From Phoebastria nigripes (taxonomy: Eukaryota; Chordata; Aves; Procellariiformes; Diomedeidae): a DNA stretch of 64,000 nucleotides. This document shows positions 39,350 through 53,600 of the stretch, piece after piece. The stretch lies in the NCBI GenBank assembly GCA_035582835.1, contig JAYKAV010000778.1, forward strand, positions 4,496,924 through 4,560,923, written 5' to 3'. The notes below the pieces were generated by a model. The model saw only the letters and a list, made by a program, of their open reading frames with translations. It had not been told where the DNA came from and did no database searches. The translations under genes and the position numbers were made by a program. How positions within the stretch are numbered: position 1 is the first letter of the stretch; the number at the start of each line of letters is the position of its first letter.

Positions 39350-40782
39350 AGGAAAAAAATACATCTATACTTCAAGAACCAATATGGCAGGTTGCTTGAA
39401 ATGGTGACNATGCAGCTCATAAAACAATGCCTGGTTTACCGAGATGACCTCGGAAAACTTTCAAAGGCATAATATAGAATTAGCTTATTATTCCCGTAAA
39501 AATAAAAGGAATTTTTTTATTCCTCAGCAGCAGTCTCTCTGCCAGCTTCCAATAGAAAGCACATAGTTACAATGAAGGAATAATAATGCACTGCAGATGA
39601 TCATTAAGACAGACAGGACATGATATGTTTCCAAGAGGAAGCTTCTAGTTATGTTTTGGAGACCTGATAACATGACAAATGTAATAAACTCAATTGCCTG
39701 AAACAAATCACTCTAATTTCATCTTTTTATATCATTATATCTGTTTCCCCACAATGTATCCTAATGTAGCCCAGAAGACATAAATCTATACGGGACAAAC
39801 TTGTATTAATACTACACTTAGCAAATTCATGAGGTATTCAGCAAGCAGTGCATCAGATCTAGTATTTTTGCTTGGTATATAAAACTCGTGCACAAATAAT
39901 TAATGCTGATTTTTACATACATTTTATCAGTTCCAAAAAACTGCTTAAGAAAAATTCCAGTAATGCAAAAGGTGTACTCCACTCTATTTTCCATGCGGTT
40001 GTCTCTCTGCTATACTATGAATGCTCTGCTCGTATCACGGACTAAAGGGGAACCGCTCCCTTAGGGAGGATGCATTTCAGCCTACTGAAAGAATCAACTT
40101 TCCAGAGGGAACCCGAGCTCTTCAAAGCCTGAAACCAGCTTTAAGCAATGGTCTATCATTCACGCACTCAGGACTCCACATCGGCGTCCATACGCTAGGG
40201 AAGGTATATGTCAAGAATAAGTCAACGATCTGGGGTGCTCAGAACCCCCCTTGCAGAAAGCAACGACTACGCTGCCCTGCGGGCTCCACCCCTCATTCCC
40301 AACTTACTGAAAGTTTTGCCTCCGATTCATATCTGGAGGTTTTCTTAATGTTTATCTGCCCAAATTGGAGAAGAAGAAGAAAAAAAAAAAAGAAGGAAAA
40401 AAAAAAAAAAACACCCAACGAAGTAGCCACAATTAGCAGCATTTTGTCTTAATGCTAGCCAAATGTTTTCTCTTTTAAAAGGCTAAAACCATGCTGTGGC
40501 ATTCTCTGGGGACTTAAAAGAACTTTTAGTTCCCACAAAGGCATTTATTCACTGATAACGAGCAGAACTCTGCCATCGCTACCTTCTGCGCGTTGGTACG
40601 TCTGCGCTTCTGTTCAGAAGGACCTCTGAGCTAGTAAAAATACCGCAAGCTTCAGGAGCGAAAAGAGTTAATTTGTTTTCTTGCTTAGCTGCCACACATT
40701 CATACCCCCGCTTATCAAAATACTTCCTGCTTAAAACGCAAACCAGAATAATCAAGCGCAATCAAAGCTTTAGTTGGACAGA

Positions 40783-40807
40783 TTTTTTTTTTTTTTTTTT
40801 TTTTTTT
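40783..40807 (-). repeat. poly(T) tract, 25 bases
   Basis: One of only three long T runs on the + strand, against about twenty long A runs. Probably a mononucleotide microsatellite. Confidence 0.9.
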
Positions 40808-41470
40808 AAGCTGAAATATTCCCGAACTCCAGTTCACTAAATCAGCTTCAGGTGAAGCTTTTTTCTCCGTGACATTTCTATGTCAGTAAAATCCCAGTGG
40901 AGAGAAAAGAAAAACAGGAAGAAGAGCAGAAAAAGATGATAAAGTAGTTACGTGCGGCCAACAGTGGGAAGTCTATAAAAGGCAAAACCTTTCAGCTGAA
41001 AATCTTGTCAGAGAATACTTAATTTTTATGTCCAATATAGTTTTGTTGTTTAACTCAAAATCTGGGAAAGGAGAACAGCCAAAAACCCAGTGGTCTCCAC
41101 AATCTTTTCAGAAATAGGAAATTCAGAGTTAAACCTCAGTTCTGCCTTACTGAGATCAGAAACTGAGTCTATCTTCCGTATCCCAGACACGCTCCCTAAT
41201 CAAAATCTTGATTAAATAGCGTAACTTTCATTCTAATGGAAATAATTAGGAAACACTGACATTTTTATAAGACAGAGTTCTTTTTCTTTAACCAGCCTTT
41301 CTGAAGATTCTTCCAAATAACTTGGCGTTACCATCCCCAATAAGTATTATCTGGAATTACTCTATGTAACCACTGGTCTCCCATTAGGCTGCACTTCTCT
41401 GACGGACGTCACAGACTACCGCATTTGACAACAAACATTCTACAAAATTATAATCGATTATCAGGGATAT

Positions 41471-41478
41471 AAAAAAAA

Positions 41479-41517
<39 letters not shown>

Positions 41518-41521
41518 AGAA
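41471..41521 (+). repeat. A-rich tract at the left edge of the gap
   Basis: A run of 12 A, TTAT, then 29 A bases and GAAGAA-like sequence lead directly into the N gap. Assembly probably failed in this low-complexity DNA. Confidence 0.9.
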
Positions 41522-42516
41522 NNNNNNNNNNNNNNNNNNNNNNNNNNNNNNNNNNNNNNNNNNNNNNNNNNNNNNNNNNNNNNNNNNNNNNNNNNNNNNN
41601 NNNNNNNNNNNNNNNNNNNNNNNNNNNNNNNNNNNNNNNNNNNNNNNNNNNNNNNNNNNNNNNNNNNNNNNNNNNNNNNNNNNNNNNNNNNNNNNNNNNN
41701 NNNNNNNNNNNNNNNNNNNNNNNNNNNNNNNNNNNNNNNNNNNNNNNNNNNNNNNNNNNNNNNNNNNNNNNNNNNNNNNNNNNNNNNNNNNNNNNNNNNN
41801 NNNNNNNNNNNNNNNNNNNNNNNNNNNNNNNNNNNNNNNNNNNNNNNNNNNNNNNNNNNNNNNNNNNNNNNNNNNNNNNNNNNNNNNNNNNNNNNNNNNN
41901 NNNNNNNNNNNNNNNNNNNNNNNNNNNNNNNNNNNNNNNNNNNNNNNNNNNNNNNNNNNNNNNNNNNNNNNNNNNNNNNNNNNNNNNNNNNNNNNNNNNN
42001 NNNNNNNNNNNNNNNNNNNNNNNNNNNNNNNNNNNNNNNNNNNNNNNNNNNNNNNNNNNNNNNNNNNNNNNNNNNNNNNNNNNNNNNNNNNNNNNNNNNN
42101 NNNNNNNNNNNNNNNNNNNNNNNNNNNNNNNNNNNNNNNNNNNNNNNNNNNNNNNNNNNNNNNNNNNNNNNNNNNNNNNNNNNNNNNNNNNNNNNNNNNN
42201 NNNNNNNNNNNNNNNNNNNNNNNNNNNNNNNNNNNNNNNNNNNNNNNNNNNNNNNNNNNNNNNNNNNNNNNNNNNNNNNNNNNNNNNNNNNNNNNNNNNN
42301 NNNNNNNNNNNNNNNNNNNNNNNNNNNNNNNNNNNNNNNNNNNNNNNNNNNNNNNNNNNNNNNNNNNNNNNNNNNNNNNNNNNNNNNNNNNNNNNNNNNN
42401 NNNNNNNNNNNNNNNNNNNNNNNNNNNNNNNNNNNNNNNNNNNNNNNNNNNNNNNNNNNNNNNNNNNNNNNNNNNNNNNNNNNNNNNNNNNNNNNNNNNN
42501 NNNNNNNNNNNNNNNN
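41522..42516. other. assembly gap of 995 N
   Basis: An unbroken run of N. Both flanks are A-rich, which suggests that the missing sequence is, or starts and ends with, low-complexity A-rich DNA. Content and true size are unknown. Long open frames across it are artefacts of untranslated N. Confidence 0.99.
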
Positions 42517-42536
42517 AAAAAAAAAAAAAAAAAAAA
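42517..42536 (+). repeat. poly(A) tract at the right edge of the gap
   Basis: Twenty A bases follow the gap directly. The same composition on both sides could mean one long A-rich repeat spans the gap, or that reads were wrongly joined. Confidence 0.9.
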
Positions 42537-45500
42537 GACATTAGTTTTCTGCACTCTCAAATCTATCATGAATACATACCTTGCTCTCCACCGCTCCCCT
42601 GTAAGTTTTCAGTAGTTATAAATTAGCTAAGACTACTAGGGTAAAGGGTTTTGGTTATATTATTAGCTTAGATGGCATGTTTCCACTTCTGCTTCAGCTA
42701 AGCATTCAGTAATTGATTTTAAGGATTTTTTTTCTTATTATTGCTTTTTTCCTCCCCAGTAAATGATTTCTAAATAAAAGCTACTTGATGCCCTCAGTAA
42801 TTTGATTTCCACGTTCTGTGTATTTACCCTGGAAAAAAAGTCATAATTGCAGTCGCAGTAATGGAAATATAAAACATTCAGCAAAAGAACCCCAACACGG
42901 TCTTCGGTACAGAAATTTGTGCAGGCGTTTGTGCAACTTCTTAACAGCTACTGGCCAAAAAAACCACGTTTTGAGCAGACAGANCACAGGACAGCAAACC
43001 ATGAGACTCTGACAGGCTAGTTCTATGAACTCAGGTACAGCTTGCCCACCAACCTCCATAGGATCCATATTTTAACCACCGAGTTTCTTTTCAGTTCTGT
43101 CATTAGTCTCTCATGGCTTTGGAGATTAAACAATGGAGTATAACCGTAGGTACCACTGCCTGTCTGAGGAACTAGTTACTAGTTACTAATGAGAAAGTAG
43201 AAAAAAGCTTGCTGTCAACAATGCTTGCCTCTTCGCTCATTCACTACTCAAGAATTTCATCCTCCTTACTGGCTCCCCTTTTCCTCCCAAGCCATCAAAA
43301 CCACGTCAGAGGTTGGTGCTCTTTTCTTGCTTTTACCACGCTTCATTTCAGAAAGGAACGGTGGTGTTCGAGGCTTTCCCCTTCCAAACTTCAAATTCTT
43401 AACGATAACCATGTCAACATCCAGAAATAGCCAAAATTTGTAATTCTGAAGTGATTAAGTTGAAGTTATCACAAGGGATTGGAATTGTACTTCATGTTCA
43501 TCCAAATGATAAAATAAATCAATCCGTTCTGCAGCCCTGTCATCCTCTACACTGTATAGAAACAGTTTTGGTTACTTACGGCATTAACTACTGTCCTAAA
43601 GCACTTTTAGAAATGACTGCAAATTAAAGCACAACTTCTGTGACAGAACAGACAGCCTTTGAAACGTACTTGGCCACACTAGCAAGCCATATATAACAAC
43701 AACGACGACGACAGACTGACCAGCTCACGTTATTTGCCAAGCAGGAGTCCCACTAGGCTCCTGCCTCCGACAAGTCAAAACGGTGAGGTGGTTTGCAAAC
43801 TCATAAACCTGGGTTTGGCATGAGGGGACTTGAATTTCTTTATTTGAGGTTTTTGTTTGCTTCCTTGCTTGATAAGGGAAAAACCTTTCAGGCTTTTTGC
43901 TTAAGGGNAAAGGACTAAAAACGTATCTGAAAATCCAAACCTGAAACAGTCACGTAAGCATATGTTCCTGGGAGGAAGAGCTGTAATGGTTTTCTCAATT
44001 GTTAGGTGAAGTCCCAGCAAAGCAATGACTATTGGCACTACTAAACTCAAGTTTCATCTGGACGACACTGGAGCAACGGTACATATAAGCCCCGCACNAC
44101 AAGCTCACGGTTCTCTTCCACAGAAACGTGGTTTTCTACGTCATTATACGCCGCATCTGTTTTCAACAAAACCTTTCCAAACCAGCCCTGAAAAACAGGC
44201 AGGCACGAGTTCAGAACCTCCTAGAGGTCCCATCCTCCTCCCCTTCTCACCCAGGAGCACTTGCCCAGAGGCCAAGCACCCAGATGGGAAAAGCCTCCAG
44301 CGCAGCCTGGAACCGGCCCGCAGGTGCCCAGCACGACTACGCAGGCAGAAGCATCTTTGCTCAAATCTAGGTGACGGCGCCTGTTCTTCTCCATAACCCA
44401 TACAAGGAAACTGGGCAACAGCCACAGGTGTCAACATCTGGAAATCTCAAATGAATCTCAACTCGTATTTCTCCCACGCACACATCAGCCACTCTTCTAC
44501 GACTGAGTTGCATTTATTATTACTTCTTTTCTATATTCAAACTGAAAATAATTTTAAAAGTTTACAATACCTCCTATAAAAGGTATGATCGTCTTAAATG
44601 ATCCTTACACTACCCAAAATGTATCCTTACAAGCACCGATTCCGAGAAGAAAAACATTTCATACTGCATCCACACCACCACTTGTGACATATGCTGGCTT
44701 TTCAGATGTTTTCTTAACCAATAGCACGAGTTGAAAATGTTAAGAGACATAGGTGAAACCCGTAACAACTAAATAGCTTTCATACTCNGTCAAAAACTCA
44801 TCTGAATTTCTTTAAATGGTAACCCCACACTTTCCAGCATTATACTTGCCCAAGCTTTCTGAAAAATTTCAGATGGAAATTTCACTTTTTCACATCATGT
44901 GCTCACACTGAACAGAGTGTACAGGCTCAACATTAAATCTGCCTGTACTCAACTAACTTTATTTTAGACTGAATTTTAAATCACTGCCAAATTCAGACAT
45001 CTACTGCACAAGTTCTGCTGCTTCCACCTCCTGTCAGCCTACTCTGTGATGCCTCCGAATGAACACTTCTTTTTTTTCCTGGCAGAACTCATATCATCCT
45101 CCTCTTTCTAAGCAGAAAATTTTGATTCTCTAGTCCATATGCACGCACATGTTTAGTCTTTTGCAAGAGAAATGTAACTGCCAGCTACAATTCATACTTC
45201 GCCAGGGTATAAGCCCATCTCAGAATTTATAACGCTATTGTGCTTAACTACAAAATGTTCTTAGCTGAATTTAAAATGCACTACTATATACTTTTGTCCT
45301 TAAAATGACAGCTCGATGTATTACTGCCATCTGACTGGAACTCTCTGATCAAATGTGCCGGGTTTGGGGTTTGGTTCATTTTTCCCCCCCCTTTCCCCCT
45401 TTAAGAGGAAGCATAGTTCTCAAGGTTAGCCAGAAAACAAATTAATCCTCTTGATGACAGGCACTCTCGTTGCTAGTTTTCCTACAGTTGTTTGCAACCA

Positions 45501-48500
45501 TTAGCCACATACCCATTCCACAGCTAATTTTGAGCGATAACAAAAACTTGAGCGACTTTTTTTGCAGTGCCGCCTTTGCAGTTTAAAAAGTTGGGAGGGC
45601 CCCATACAAAAAGTACATATTAAACTTCAAGTACTACAGCTAAAGCTTATTTCTGTGGAAAAATATCTTTGTCCTTTGCCATTTGGCAAGCGTTACACTG
45701 ATTCAATTGCCTGGGGCTTATACCAGAAGAGTTGAAATCAAGACAAGCGCCCCTTGTTGTGCACGAAGAGTAATCACCAACAACGCACATTCTTCAGCTG
45801 TCCTTTGCCCATTCTAGCCGCAGATCACAAGCATTCCACTCCAATGAGGTATACGTTTCTCTTTTATCAGTGAAAAGTAGTTATGCGGGGAAACAATGAT
45901 CAGACAGACTCCAAATGAGGTGACTCGTACGCAGATAAGGAATCCCATACCATTTCTTTCATGTAACGTCCTTCGTTTTGCACCTTCACAACCNAAGGCA
46001 TCTAAGGCTGTACCGATTCAGGAATTGTTTAGTGCAGATCCAGGACGTAAGCTGTTAGACTTCAATTGACATCTCAAGCACTTCCTTCAGGGAAGGCCAA
46101 GCCACAGTCAAGCTGAAGGCACACTTGCTTGAGGGCAGGCGTTGCTCGCTGCTCCTAGGTTCTTGTATCTCAGCTATTACCAGGCTTTGCAATTGTCACT
46201 ACTTCTAGTTGACAGCAATAGCTAAAAGCTTGACTTGTGGAAGTAAGCCGATTCTGCGCACCTAAGCACATGCTGAAATGGGATATAGACGTGGTTTGAA
46301 CCTCTACTTGTTCAAGNAAGCAGTTAAGCACATGCTTGACCAACAAAATTCTGAAAACTTGTGTGCGTTACCCCGCGGAAGAACTACCTCTCCGTAACTC
46401 AGCCCGTGCCAAAGCGTGTGGTAGACCTCCACAGATCTGTTTCAAGAACTCTTAAAAAGTCTTGAAGAGTACCTTCCTTCCCCCCACTGCTCCCCTCCCC
46501 CCCCCCCAAAAAAAGAAAAAAAAAAAATTTTCTTTGGTCCTGGGTAGCATTCTGTATCTACACCAGCCAAATACAGATTTCATATTTAGATTAGGCCGTA
46601 GGCTCAAAGTTGGAGGGACTATGTTGAAGATCCTGCTCTGAATCAGGTAAACCAAGCATTTGAGCTTTATGATGCCAACACACCGTGCAAGAATCCTTCC
46701 TGATCACCGAGCTCCGAGTTATTCTGGACAGGCATCTCAGCTTCTTCTGTGGAGCTGCTCCACTTTGCATAGTTAAATATTTATTGGGTTGGGGAAAGAG
46801 GATGCATAACATGTGTCATAAAGCAGTGAAGAAATAAAAATAATTGACGAGCCATTAAAAACTACATCACTGTTTCCTTAGGCGTTTGAGGTGAAGCTAG
46901 CAGTGCTGGTAAAAGATGTTAAAATGACTAATCTGCAAGTTAGGCTCCACCATTTGTATGAAGAGCCGATCGGGTCTTTCCACACTCCCTCCTCCCCCCC
47001 CTCCTCCATAGCATACCAGCATATTACAAACAACAGGACCGTCAGAAATGCTACCGTACACCATAAGCACGGCTTTCTTCTTCTCCAATATTAATTTTTA
47101 AGAGAAATACGATATCCACTGTAGAGAAAGAAATAATGACCACATTAGGAGCAGGTGCCATAATACCACCTTTATCCATGAGACTCTAAGCCACACCGTC
47201 CTCCAATTTTAGAGGAGGATAAAGATGCAACAGTTGTTATGAATCAGGGAGGAAATCAGTATAACAGCTTAAACACTGAGCTGCTTGTGAAATAGGATTA
47301 GGGCTAATGGATGAAGCTGTCTCTTGTCTGTCTAACAATTAGAAGAGATCCTCCAAAAACTCTGAACGGAATTGTATTAACTAGCAATTACAGACATAAA
47401 CAGCTATGAGACTGAAATCATATTTTTCCTACTACTGCAGAGGACTTGACATGAAAATAGCTTAGTCCAAATCTGTATACTGCCATCCGCCCTGTGAAAC
47501 ATGGACAAATCTCTTTCCTTCAGGATCTGCGTCCACCAAATTAGATTAGTAAGAAGCTGCCTTACCTTCGAAGTACTCATTTCGAGAGTCAGCCCTGGCT
47601 GGTAAAGTACCACCGTCTTACAGTGATCCCCCCCCGTTAACTGCTGCGGCTCATCCCGTGCCCACCAAATAATTGCGTTCTTTGGTTTCCATGCCCATCC
47701 TCATTACGCCAGGTTCTTGCGTCTACTTAGAGCACCTTATGCGAGATGCAAACACTGCGTTTGGTTTGTTTTTTACATAAGAAAGTGATTAAAAGACACA
47801 TTCTTCCAACCTAGTAACTTTTATCCTTCACTGTAACATATCTTGTGTTTACAAATCTTATTCTGAACTAATCTTTTAAGAAATTTGNTGTTATTTTTTG
47901 CTCCCTCTTTTCTGCAAGGATTTATCCGTCTTCCCCTTACTTTTGTTCCTTGATACCTTTACTTGTTTATCCTGACACCTGCAACTCACTGAGGAAGTAG
48001 TCNGAGAAAAGCTATATTAAATCAGACTTCATATTCCTCCAGTACTAAACAAACCACATTTAGCACNACCGTAATGCTCACCTCAGCGTTCCTACGTGGA
48101 AAGAGAGTAAATGGAAGAAGATACTTACCACTGTTACCTGTCTGAATAATGTTGTTTCTCCTATGTAAAGGAGATAAAAAATTGTTTTACCTTGGAAAAC
48201 AAAGCTCTATAGCTCTGTCTGCGTGCTTGAAAGAGAGGGAAGAAAACAGAACTGTGTTCTCAACAGGGTCGTTTGGTTGTTGGGTTTGGTTTTTTTTTTC
48301 CAGATTCACAAGAGATTGTCCGTGTAAAAAACCATCTGTGTGAAGGTTCCTAAATCCTCTCTAGGAACGTCTCTATAAGGAGGGTCTCTGTGATTAAAAC
48401 CCTAACTTTCCACATACGGCCACTGGGATGGAGAGAGGACGGGTGACAGGGAGAAGCAGGCAATCGACCTAGCAGCATTTTCCTGCTTTTGGAGATGTGG

Positions 48501-49618
48501 GTGTCACGATCCAGGCAAAAAGAAAGCCTGGAAAAGGAAACTTAGGAGGGAGGTATCCGGGCAAGAGAGCAAAGATGGCACAGAAGAAACTTTATGGGGG
48601 TGGAGGCATAAGAAAAGAGGTCAAGAAAACCCAAGAATGAAGTGTTCTGAGCAACAGAAGTTATGGATGTGCAAGCAATCACTACGCGAGATAACATAAT
48701 TATTAGCACGCTAATACGTGGAATTCCTTTACGCATATTTTTCTCCAAAGCTGCATGGAGAACTTCATAATCAGCACGGGCTTCCTGAGGAAAAGAGAAG
48801 AGGGAAGGCCAGGAGGAAGGGGCAGGGTGTGGGAGAGGCCACGGAGGATGTTGCAGTGAGCCCAGGAGTCCACGCGTCACGCGCATTCACTGCGCTCGGA
48901 CATCACCGTCCCTGTCCCCTCCAGCTCGGTTGGTCTCACTCTTGCACATGAGGAAAGGCACCAAAAAGTGCATATCAAACNAGAAACTGAAGCCTCAGAT
49001 CTTCCAGTCTCTCTTTGGAGTGTTCAGCTTGTGAGACGTGATAAAACGCAAGCTTTGGGAGAAAACAAAATTCAGAGAAAAATANTTATTCTGTGGAGAA
49101 AGGTTCCCCACCACCACCACGAGCAATCCTGGTAGACCGAGTTCTGAAAGATGGTGCAGCTTCATATGAACTCAATCTTGGAATGCGGGAGGTGGTTTTA
49201 ACACCTTTAGACCAAGTTCCATCACAGCACTCTTAGTTCATAGACTCAAAAATCCGTACTACTGCTTTAATCTTAGATTTTTAGAGAGCTGCACGGGTTG
49301 ACAGGAAAGGCACGAAGCAAGAAAGAAACTGCAAGCCCGTACTCGTGACAGTAACACCAACAATTCCGCATCAGCAAGTTGTATAATCCTGTCAAGTCAC
49401 TAAGATCACCCCAAGCAAAACTNGGAGCAACTACAGGAATAACGAACTCGCTCGGTTCATCTTACTTTTAACTCCGGCGAGGCGCGTTTGACTCGCTCCA
49501 AAGAGCCATTACACAGAGCAGGTTGCAAGCCAAAACGACAGCCTACCAGAAGACAGAATAATCTTAATTGATATATAGCATTCTGATACTGAATGGATGG
49601 TCCTTGGCGGATGTCTTG

Positions 49619-49651
49619 TGTGTCTGACTTTTCTTATAGGTATCAGACACA
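49619..49651. repeat. short inverted repeat, 9-bp arms
   Basis: TGTGTCTGA at 49,619-49,627 is matched by its reverse complement at 49,643-49,651 across a 15-base loop. Stems of this size occur by chance in a window this large, so no function is claimed. Confidence 0.6.
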
Positions 49652-50563
49652 TAGGAGTAGGGGTGCATTAGCTGTCAGAACCTTTACTTCGTATTTTCCA
49701 AACGAAAATGTAGCCACTGAGATTTAACTTTGCGTTGCTCAGTTCTTCACCCACACATAGTGGTTAAGATCCACACCATTTCTAACACATAAAGTTCAAT
49801 ATTAAACCCTACAGCGTAGTAAACATTGAATACAAATCTTAATTTGTATCCTTGAGACCATTATGCACTGCCTAAAAAAAGTCAGAAGTGATGCGTTAAA
49901 AGCAATTTATCTATTTTTCTGCTTAAGCGCTTTGAAATCAACTGCCTCTGCATCCTCCTCTTCAAGAGCTCGACAGCCAGCTTCTTTTTTTCTGCAGCAA
50001 ATGGTTTCAGCACCCTGGCAGGGCACCGAGTCGCCGGGGTCACGGAGAAGGAGAACAAACGCTGCCTTTGTGCGGGTTCCTTGGAAGGCAGCGAGAGCCG
50101 GGCTGACGGGTACGATACTGTCAGGGACAGCGTCAACTGCACAATATGCCCGATATTCAAAGCACCGATAGCATGAACTCCTTCACTTTGACACAGGCTT
50201 TCAAAGTCCAAACCTCTTCTCAATATTTCCAGTTAAAAAAAAAAAAAAAAAAAAAAATTCCTTAGGAAAAAAAAAATGCTCTTGTGTCTAACTGGAGCTT
50301 TAACATTACAGAGCCCAATTCTGCACACTCTTTGAAGCCATCGGTACTATTTATAAGAATAGCAACTGCATTAAACCAGTAATTTACTTTCTCTTCCTCC
50401 TAACCCTAAGCATCACCAAAGATATTTTAATAGGTTTCGAATAATTTAAATCCACCGTGTACTCATAACTGTCTACCTTAGAGAATGACTAAGTTTTGTA
50501 TTAACAGCAAATTAATGGTCTTGCAAATTCCAGTTAAATCTTGAGGGTGGGGTGGCAACCCAA

Positions 50564-50619
50564 TATACTTTTTTTAGATATATACTTTTTTAGATACATA
50601 CACTATATATATATATATA
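50564..50619. repeat. tandem duplication next to a TA microsatellite
   Basis: TATACTTTTTTTAGATA (17 bases) is followed at once by the same unit with one T fewer. After a short spacer comes an AT/TA dinucleotide run at about 50,603-50,619. All of it looks like slippage in AT-rich DNA. Confidence 0.8.
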
Positions 50620-53600
50620 AAAAGCTATAATGCAGTATTTTNTATTTGGTTTAATTGACTGTGATTACATTGAGCTTCTTAAAAGCACTAAAGTGTAAGA
50701 GGCTAATATCTGGATCCAAGGTACCTACTGAAGTAAATGTAGGCATTAGTGGCAAAGTAATCTATTTAATCCTTTAGGGAAAGGGAAATGGAATATTTCT
50801 GCTCCTCCAACATAAAAAAGAACAAGCAAGAGAGAAGAGCTCATGACATCTTTCTTTCCAGAGCAGCTCTCTGAATTCTCCTGCCACACCATCTTTTTGC
50901 AACTGATATACGAAAAACCCATTTGAAATTTCTGCTCCTCACATAGAATGGTACTTAATTAATTCCAATTTTGCTTCATGGAATCTATACATTGAGCAAA
51001 AGAGATTTCTAGAAAACCTAGAAACCATTTACTAAGTGCTATACCGATGTCAGCCATTACGAGATGCCTGCTTTAACGCTACTTTTATTTTGATGCAAGT
51101 AGATGCAGCGTAGTAGCACTACAGTTGCACAATGCAGTTCCACCTCAGCTTAACCTTTCATTAGTGAAGGGACAGTACCCANTGACTTTGTCCAGGCTAG
51201 CTGACGATCATACGCTTGCTGCCAGGTACTTCTGAAACACCTCACCTCCAGAATTCTCCTTCGGAAGTGGACAAAACATTCTGAATCGCTTCTTATTTTT
51301 CCTGCCCCAGATGAATTATTTCTCAGGCCTCAAGGACAAGATATCCTCACGTCACCTCTACCCATCGTCATATTTCAGGGGTTTTATTGTTTGTTTGTTT
51401 GGGTTTGGGGTTTTTTCTAATGCAATAGACAAGACTTGCTATAGTTGATCCTATTTCTACAAGCATTGCACCAGAAGCTTTATTTAAAGACCAATAGATC
51501 ATCGTGCCCAACACAGACACAATAGAAGACCATCTCTGCTCCAGAAGATTGGAATCCAGGACTGATTCTAGACTGGAACAGGACAGTGACAGCAAAGTAC
51601 AAGGAAACGAGGAGGCACTGTTCCACATCTTCACAAATGGACAGGGCTGAACACACGGTATCGTAAAACATGCTCACTAAGAAGCATGCTCTATAGAAAC
51701 CACGGTAAAGCACCNTAAGAAGAATGCTGGCCAAAAAAGAAATGGCTCTGCACATATCTGCATAGAAGGAAAGCAGAAGGCAAACACTTGTAAGCTTCTG
51801 TTTGAAGGGCAATGAATACGGTAAGTTCATATTATGATCCGGTTAGAGAGAGAAGTCAACCGTTTGTTAGTAAACACAGNGTGTTGTTTTGAAGCAGGGA
51901 GGGAAGCAGCTCTGGAGAACTCTGAAAGCGATACCTGTTATATTCCACGTTAGAGGAAAAAATGGAGCCAGTAGTTGTTAAAACAAAAGAGGGAAGTTAG
52001 TTTCATGTTAAAATTTTACTTTCATATTACACCAAAAGACTAATATTGGCAAAGACAACCATTGCATTCATCACCACAATAAAAACTGGAACAAGAGCTG
52101 TGAGGATGATGAAGAAAGGCACATGCCAAAAATGCCCTGCAAGAAAAATCCAGAAGATTCCGTTTCTACTGACACGACTGGGTTAAACCCATCTAAGTCC
52201 AGACTGACACTAAAAGAGACATACCTACAGAGACACCCGCCCACCCCCAATGCAAGATGTGCTTAAGTTAGAGGCACAAATCACAGACGGAAGGGAGTTA
52301 TTACAGGGGAAAAAAAAGATTGAGAGTAGAAGCATTAAAGAGGAAAGGAAGAAGCGAAAGCTTTGCTGTAGTCACGTCAAGACGACAATCCAAATATAGA
52401 CAAGGTGTCTGGAAGCGGCTAGGATGTATTTCTGTTTGGACTAGAGACCCAACGCTGTAAATACCTCAATATCTTCTATACCTTTTGGGTGTCCACATTA
52501 CGCAATACTCAGCTTTGAAAGATGACTACATAAAACTGGCAGCTACTCCTCAGACCATTAGATCTTTCTCCTTTGAAATATTAAAACCCCAAACCTGCCA
52601 TTTTCTCCCCAACCGTGACAATCCAGAGAGAGGCATCCGATTCATCGCTACGTCAAAGCTAATAACTATTGGAACACGAAGCCAGACGAGGATCTCCGCA
52701 AAGCTACCCAGTCACGGAAGACGGGGCGGTACCGNCGCGCGGTAGCGAAAGACCGCGTCTGCCGCCTTCTCCTGCGTAAAGTCCTGATCCAACGCGCTGA
52801 CTCTCGTCCCTGACAGAGAAGCAGCAGCAGCTGGTGCCAGGCCAGCTTCAGCACCTGAGCAGTCGCATCAGAAAACAAATCCCGCACAGAGAGGATTCTC
52901 TGAAAGTCCTTCTGTATCTTCGGCAACAGCGAGCGCAACGGTGTTTTTCCCTTGCCTATAATACGTAGTGCAGAACGCGGCCTGTAATATTGAACAGGGG
53001 AGGAAGGAGACNAAGACTAGAGGGAACAATCCATCAACGTGACATTCCTCGTGCCTCTGAGTGGGGTCAGACTACAGATACTCATTAATGGCCAGTAATT
53101 AGAAAATTGTCCACCATAAATATACACCACTGAGAGCACAGAGAGATTAGCGCTGAGAACATCTGAAAAAACTCTTCGCAGGAATGACTGCTCACCCGCT
53201 TCCAAATTATTGATAAATTAGTTTATAGCATTAGTGTATTTTGACACATTTTCTGAGACACCTCACTAGCTTTCTTGCTATGTGACCCAAGAAGATTTGC
53301 TTACTGGCTCTCTCAGGACAGGTGTCCTCTGATGGTATCACAAGGGACTCCTGAGCCCCAGGGCGACATTCACTGGGTGCCAAGCAGCAGACTTCAATAT
53401 ATGGTTTAGCAAACTAAGCTGAAGGACGCACAGTTGGGGCCCTTACTTGCGAGATGAAATTATCTCAGCAGTCATTTCTGTTTGGCTTCCTTCCTATTTT
53501 TTAATGCTACACGCTCAAGAGGCTTTAGCTAGCAGTCTTTTATTTAATTAAAATTAAGATGCTGATCTAATTTTTTTAAAAGGAAACAGAATATAAATGT

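Larger units (their letters stand above)
36100..41470. other. non-coding stretch between CR1 fragment and gap
   Basis: No supported gene. It contains the spaced 21-bp direct repeat at 36,817-36,914 and the G-quadruplex motif at 39,325-39,349. An A-rich tract lies at 40,380-40,411 and one of the few T runs at 40,783-40,807. The frames at 38,636-39,006 overlap each other in different phases and have no known motif. Confidence 0.55.

Noticed and set aside
41448..42569. Long minus-strand open frames (over 350 codons)
   Set aside because: They consist almost wholly of unresolved N from the assembly gap, with poly(A) flanks. There is no coding information in them.
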